Source: JASGDN01 sp049840815 (GTDB taxonomy: Bacteria > Chloroflexota > Chloroflexia > Thermomicrobiales > UBA6265). Taken from it: a stretch of DNA of 64,000 bases. Numbering within the stretch: position 1 is the stretch's first letter; each line of letters begins with the position of its first letter. The notes under the pieces are model-generated. The model made no database searches. It saw only the letters and a list, made by a program, of their open reading frames with translations, and was not told the origin of the DNA. Below are positions 60,445 through 64,000 of the stretch, piece after piece. The stretch covers positions 310,001 through 374,000 of the forward strand of contig JASGJI010000011.1 of NCBI GenBank assembly GCA_049840815.1, in the 5' to 3' direction. The translations under genes and the position numbers were made by a program.

Positions 60445-61656
60445 TTACGTCCCTGCCTTCATCCGTGCCTCCCGGCCCAGCTCGCTCGCCACCAGTACCA
60501 TCGCCCCAAGGATCGCGAGGATGCACAACGCGAACCCACCGACGTACCCGATCGATGGCGCCAGCAACGCCAGGACGTAGGGGACCGCGAACCCCGCGTA
60601 GCACAACACGTAGAACACCGCGACGAACGATCCAAGCACGCGAGGCGGCGCCATCCGCGCCACCTCGATCAACCCGGAGACCAGCAACACACCGTACGAC
60701 ACCCCGAAGATCGGCGCCGTCGCCAGCACGATCCACGCCTGACTCGTCCACGGCACCGTCATCGCCATTGCGAGGCCAATCGCACCCGCCGCCAATGCCA
60801 CCAGCAACAGGTCCCGATGGCCAGCTCGCTCCCGGCGCTGCGCCCATGGCTGGACCGCGACGCCCGTCAGCTGGGTCACCCCCGTCATCACCCCGGCGAA
60901 GGCGATGGCGTACCCATGCGTGTGATCGGCGACCATTCGCGGCAGCATGGTGAACGCAATGGTGCAGATCCCGAAGACCCACGGCGCGGTCGGCAGGATC
61001 AGGCGGCGGAATCGCAGATCGAGCAAGGGCTGCAGCATCCCACGCGCCTCGTCCCCGGTGTCCACCGTCGTATGGCGAGTGACATGCATCGGGCTTTCCG
61101 GAGCGGACCAGACTAGGGGGATCGCCACGGCCAGCATCCCCAGGTGCAGCACGTAGGGGGTAATCTCGGGACGCGGCGCCCATTGCGCAATCAGCCCGCC
61201 AACAAGCCCCCCGGTGCCGAACCCCACCGACATCGTGACCGCTGCCCGCCGCGCTCCGGCACTCTCCCCCGCGCCGCTGGAAAGCTCCTTCACCCAGGCT
61301 GTCCCCGCCCCAAAGGCGAGTCCGGAGGCCAACCCCGCCGCCAGCCGTCCTGCAAAGAGCAGCAGCTCGTGGTCCGCGCCGGCGATCAGGATCAGCGACG
61401 CGACCGCCGAACAGAGCACCGCCGCCCGCATCACCGGACGCCGCCCATGCCGATCGGAGAGCGATCCTCCCACCAGCAGGCCCGGCACCAATGCGAGCGC
61501 GTAGACGCCGAAGATCGCGCTGGCGGTCGCGTCGCTCAGGCCCATCCGCTGCCGGTAGAGCAACAACATGGGGGCAAAGACGTTTGCCCCCCAGCCGATG
61601 CAGAAAAGCGCGTAGGCAGGACGTTGCCAGGCATCGATGAACGGACGGGCGGACAC
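60445..61656 (-). CDS. MFS transporter
   Basis: The start is the GTG at 61656 (VSARPFIDAW) after GAGAGC, giving 403 residues. About 12 helices are seen, with LVGGSLSDRHGRRPVMRAA as MFS motif A between helices 2 and 3. It is a typical small-molecule/drug-type transporter. Nothing in the context shows the substrate. Confidence 0.85.
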   Translation of the reverse strand: MSARPFIDAWQRPAYALFCIGWGANVFAPMLLLYRQRMGLSDATASAIFGVYALALVPGLLVGGSLSDRHGRRPVMRAAVLCSAVASLILIAGADHELLLFAGRLAAGLASGLAFGAGTAWVKELSSGAGESAGARRAAVTMSVGFGTGGLVGGLIAQWAPRPEITPYVLHLGMLAVAIPLVWSAPESPMHVTRHTTVDTGDEARGMLQPLLDLRFRRLILPTAPWVFGICTIAFTMLPRMVADHTHGYAIAFAGVMTGVTQLTGVAVQPWAQRRERAGHRDLLLVALAAGAIGLAMAMTVPWTSQAWIVLATAPIFGVSYGVLLVSGLIEVARMAPPRVLGSFVAVFYVLCYAGFAVPYVLALLAPSIGYVGGFALCILAILGAMVLVASELGREARMKAGT

Positions 61657-61890
61657 GGCGCTCTCATTCGGGTGACAGGACGATGGGGAACATCGGCGAC
61701 GGTGCCGGAGACATGCCCCGCACGACCGACGCGGCGGCAACGCGTTCCATGGTACCGCCTTCCGGGATAGGCCCGACCCGTCGAGGCGAAACGCAGCGCA
61801 ACGGCAGCTCGGCCTTCGCACCACACAGACCCCAAACCTGACGTAGAGTTAGGAGGAGTACAGGGTCGCCAGCCAGAACCGGGGGAGTGC

Positions 61891-62553
61891 ATGAGAGAAC
61901 AGGGGCCGCCATCGTCACAGGGCGAGGCGCAGGACTTCGTGCCGGTGCCCCGGCAGCGGTCAAACCGGACACCATCGTCAGCAGAAGCCAGCCAGAGCCA
62001 GCATCAGCGGTCGAAGGGGCGGTCGAGTCGCCATCCCAACGTGGATGCCTTCGAATCGACGGTGGGGATGTCGCGATTCACGATTCTGCTGGCCATCGCA
62101 GGTACCTCGCTCAGCGCCATCGCGGTCATGCTCTACGCACTGATCGTCGTGCTGAAAGTCATCTGGCACGCCTTCACCGAGTCCAGCTTCGAGGTCGATG
62201 GCGCAAAGCACCTCGTCGTCGAGCTGATCGAGATGACGGACTTCTTCCTCTTCGGGATGGTGCTCTATGTCGTCGCCATGGGCATGTACCAGCTCTTTGT
62301 CAACCCGAACATTACGGTCCCGGACTGGATGCGCGTCACGAGCCTCGATGATCTCAAGACCCAGCTCATCAACGTGATTGCCGTGCTGCTGGCGGTCTCC
62401 TTCCTGGCGGTGGCCGTCTCCTGGACCAGCGACCGCTCGATCCTCTACTTCGGCATTGCGATCGCCATCGTGATCCTGGCGCTGGCGGCCTACAACGTCG
62501 CCCACCACCAGATCACCCAATCCCGCGAGCAGAATCATCACGAGGACGCCTGA
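61891..62553 (+). CDS. YqhA/UPF0114-family membrane protein
   Basis: This 220-residue protein starts with GGGGGAG upstream. A hydrophilic Ser/Gln/Arg-rich tail of about 60 residues precedes three or four helices: FTILLAIAGTSLSAIAVMLYAL, FFLFGMVLYVVAMGMYQLF, LINVIAVLLAVSFLAVAV, and a last one. FVNPNITVPDWMRVTSLDDLKTQLI is typical of UPF0114 proteins. Function in the family is poorly known; a stress-related role has been suggested for YqhA. Confidence 0.82.
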   Translation: MREQGPPSSQGEAQDFVPVPRQRSNRTPSSAEASQSQHQRSKGRSSRHPNVDAFESTVGMSRFTILLAIAGTSLSAIAVMLYALIVVLKVIWHAFTESSFEVDGAKHLVVELIEMTDFFLFGMVLYVVAMGMYQLFVNPNITVPDWMRVTSLDDLKTQLINVIAVLLAVSFLAVAVSWTSDRSILYFGIAIAIVILALAAYNVAHHQITQSREQNHHEDA

Positions 62554-62641
62554 CCCCCGTTAACACCGCCTTCACAATCTGCGATGATCGGGCCGGAGCG
62601 ACGCCATCGGGCGATTGCAAGGCACGGATCGCGAGGTGAGT

Positions 62642-63913
62642 GTGGCAGCGGCGGGCGGCATACAGGACGACACGGCACGGCGATTCCGCTTCCTGCCGGA
62701 GGGGACGAGTTCGGATGCGGCGATCCTGATCGCGGCGCGGGGCATCCGCGCGTTTGGTGATGGGTTCATCAGCATCCTGCTGCCGGTCCATATCGTCTCC
62801 CTCGGCTTCTCGGCGACGCGGATCGGCATCCTCACGACGGTCACGCTGCTCGGTTCGGCGGTCCTCACGCTGGCAGTCGGCCAGTTCGCACATCGCTGGA
62901 AGCGGATCGATCTCCTGTTGCGCACCGCGATGCTGATGATCGCGACGGGTGTCGGCTTCTTCCTGCTCGATGGCTTCTGGCCGCTGCTGCTGGTCGCCTT
63001 CGTCGGCACGATCAACCCCTCCACCGGCGACGTCAGCATCTTCCTCCCCACCGAGCAATCGTTGCTGCCCCAGACCACCAGCGACCGCAACCGGACCGCG
63101 ATCTTCGCGCGCTACAGCCTCGCCGGGGCGATCGGCGCGCTGGCGGCGGGCATCCCGACCGCATTCGCGCACCTGATGGGCGTGAGTACGGAATCGACCG
63201 TCACCGCGATGTTCCTCCTCTACGGCGCGCTGGGGATCGTCATCACCGCGCTCTACCGCCGTCTGACAACACGGATCGAACCAGCGGTGAAACCGGATTC
63301 CCCTGCGCTCGGCCCATCGAAACGCGCGGTCTACCGGCTGGCGGCGCTCTTCAGCCTCGATTCGTTCGCGGGCGGATTCTCGCTGCAGTCGGTGATCGCG
63401 CTCTGGCTCTTCATGCGCTTCGACCTCTCCACCGCCGTCGCCGGGACCATCTTCTTCTGGGCCGGATTGCTCTCCGCCTTTTCCCAACTGCTCGCGCCGA
63501 GGGTTGCGGCACGGATCGGACTCGTGAACACGATGGTGTTCAGCCACCTTCCCGCCAACATCTTCCTGATCCTGACACCCCTCATGCCGACGCTCCCGCT
63601 GGCGATCCTCTTCCTGCTCATGCGCAGCGCCCTCGCCCAGATGGACGTGCCGGCCCGCACGTCGTACGTGATGGCCGTCGTCACTCCGGAGGAACGACCC
63701 GCCGCCGCCAGCATCACGAACGTGCCACGCAGCCTGGCGACCGCGATCAGTCCGACCATCGCCGGATCGCTTCTGCAGACGACCGCATTCGGCTGGCCAC
63801 TCGTGATCGCGGGCAGCCTGAAGGCGACCTACGACCTCCTGTTGCTGGCGATGTTCCGGCACGAGCGTCCGCCCGAAGAACGCAAGGCCCACGAAGGCCA
63901 CGCAGGCGATTGA
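62642..63913 (+). CDS. MFS transporter
   Basis: The start is uncertain; a GTG at 62642 follows GAGGTGA at good spacing. A GTG at 62636 or TTG at 62615 is possible. The product has about 423 residues and 12 helices, with GFSATRIGILTTVTLLGSAVLTL early and LLSAFSQLLAPRVAARIGL in the second half, resembling MFS drug exporters. The substrate is unknown. Confidence 0.82.
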   Translation: MAAAGGIQDDTARRFRFLPEGTSSDAAILIAARGIRAFGDGFISILLPVHIVSLGFSATRIGILTTVTLLGSAVLTLAVGQFAHRWKRIDLLLRTAMLMIATGVGFFLLDGFWPLLLVAFVGTINPSTGDVSIFLPTEQSLLPQTTSDRNRTAIFARYSLAGAIGALAAGIPTAFAHLMGVSTESTVTAMFLLYGALGIVITALYRRLTTRIEPAVKPDSPALGPSKRAVYRLAALFSLDSFAGGFSLQSVIALWLFMRFDLSTAVAGTIFFWAGLLSAFSQLLAPRVAARIGLVNTMVFSHLPANIFLILTPLMPTLPLAILFLLMRSALAQMDVPARTSYVMAVVTPEERPAAASITNVPRSLATAISPTIAGSLLQTTAFGWPLVIAGSLKATYDLLLLAMFRHERPPEERKAHEGHAGD

Positions 63914-63986
63914 CAGCGAGAGGGCAGGGCGGGACGATGCCGACCATTGTCCCGATACCGCATCGCCCCTCCACACCGAGGTTTCC

Positions 63987-64000
63987 ATGACACGTTGGAT
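63987..64000 (+). CDS. Possible start of a gene leaving the window
   Basis: ATG at 63987 (M-T-R-W) follows CGAGG by five bases. Only four codons are visible, so nothing can be said of its product. Confidence 0.2.

Noticed and set aside
1..64000. CRISPR arrays, rRNA or tRNA genes
   Set aside because: No regularly spaced repeats and no credible RNA gene cores were seen.

Overview
The window is a GC-rich, densely coded bacterial chromosome segment with no rRNA, tRNA or CRISPR that I can see. Several traits together suggest a Chloroflexota genome near Thermomicrobia: many peptide- and sugar-type ABC transporter parts, Tat-type signal peptides, a class F-like sortase domain, Mrp with an N-terminal DUF59 domain, and many GTG or TTG starts. 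The placement is inference from gene content, not from a marker gene.

Layout. 0-4.8 kb: end of a peptide-type ABC importer (two permeases, binding protein) followed by two CMD/AhpD-like proteins, a gene set that resembles the KPN_01854 / Avi_7170 / Avi_7169 cassette. 4.9-15.8 kb, all on the minus strand: a surface or secreted protein island. It has four paralogues sharing a C-terminal DGTS-T/S-GG-x-WD motif, one unrelated secreted protein, and two giant Cys-containing modular proteins. One giant carries an FPNTG sequence followed by a C-terminal sortase domain and is split by an apparent frameshift. 15.9-18.7 kb: a three-gene ABC-2 exporter. 20.2-24.1 kb: an L-fucose operon (GH29 fucosidase, a binding protein without a signal peptide, L-fuconate dehydratase) ending at a decayed IS5-type transposase. 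24.4-27.2 kb: a TetR regulator divergent from a two-gene ABC exporter, with palindromic operators between them. 27.4-29.9 kb: an MBL-fold protein and an MFS transporter with near-identical promoters. 29.9-34.2 kb: a secreted beta-propeller protein, an orphan gene pair and a dynamin-like GTPase.

34.9 kb: a small secreted WxL-like protein behind a promoter with repeated palindromes. 35.6-43.8 kb: mainly housekeeping (response regulator, RlmM-like methyltransferase, YtxH-like proteins, MidA-like methyltransferase, histidine kinase, Mrp). 44.1-46.0 kb: a secreted protein of three repeated domains. 46.2-48.1 kb: an amidohydrolase/Rieske operon. 48.4 kb: a lone Tat-exported peptide-binding protein. 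50.6-54.6 kb: four secreted proteins that look like a WxL/DUF916 cell-surface locus, sharing regulatory sequence with the 34.9 kb gene. 55.8-59.6 kb: a heterodimeric multidrug-type ABC exporter with one degenerate ATP site. 59.7-60.4 kb: a ParDE-like toxin-antitoxin pair. 60.4-64 kb: two MFS transporters and a YqhA-like membrane protein.

The most interesting material is the 4.9-15.8 kb island and the WxL/DUF916-like locus. Both look like cell-surface systems of a kind mostly described in Firmicutes and Actinobacteria. All family names come from reading the proteins by eye; no database search was run.
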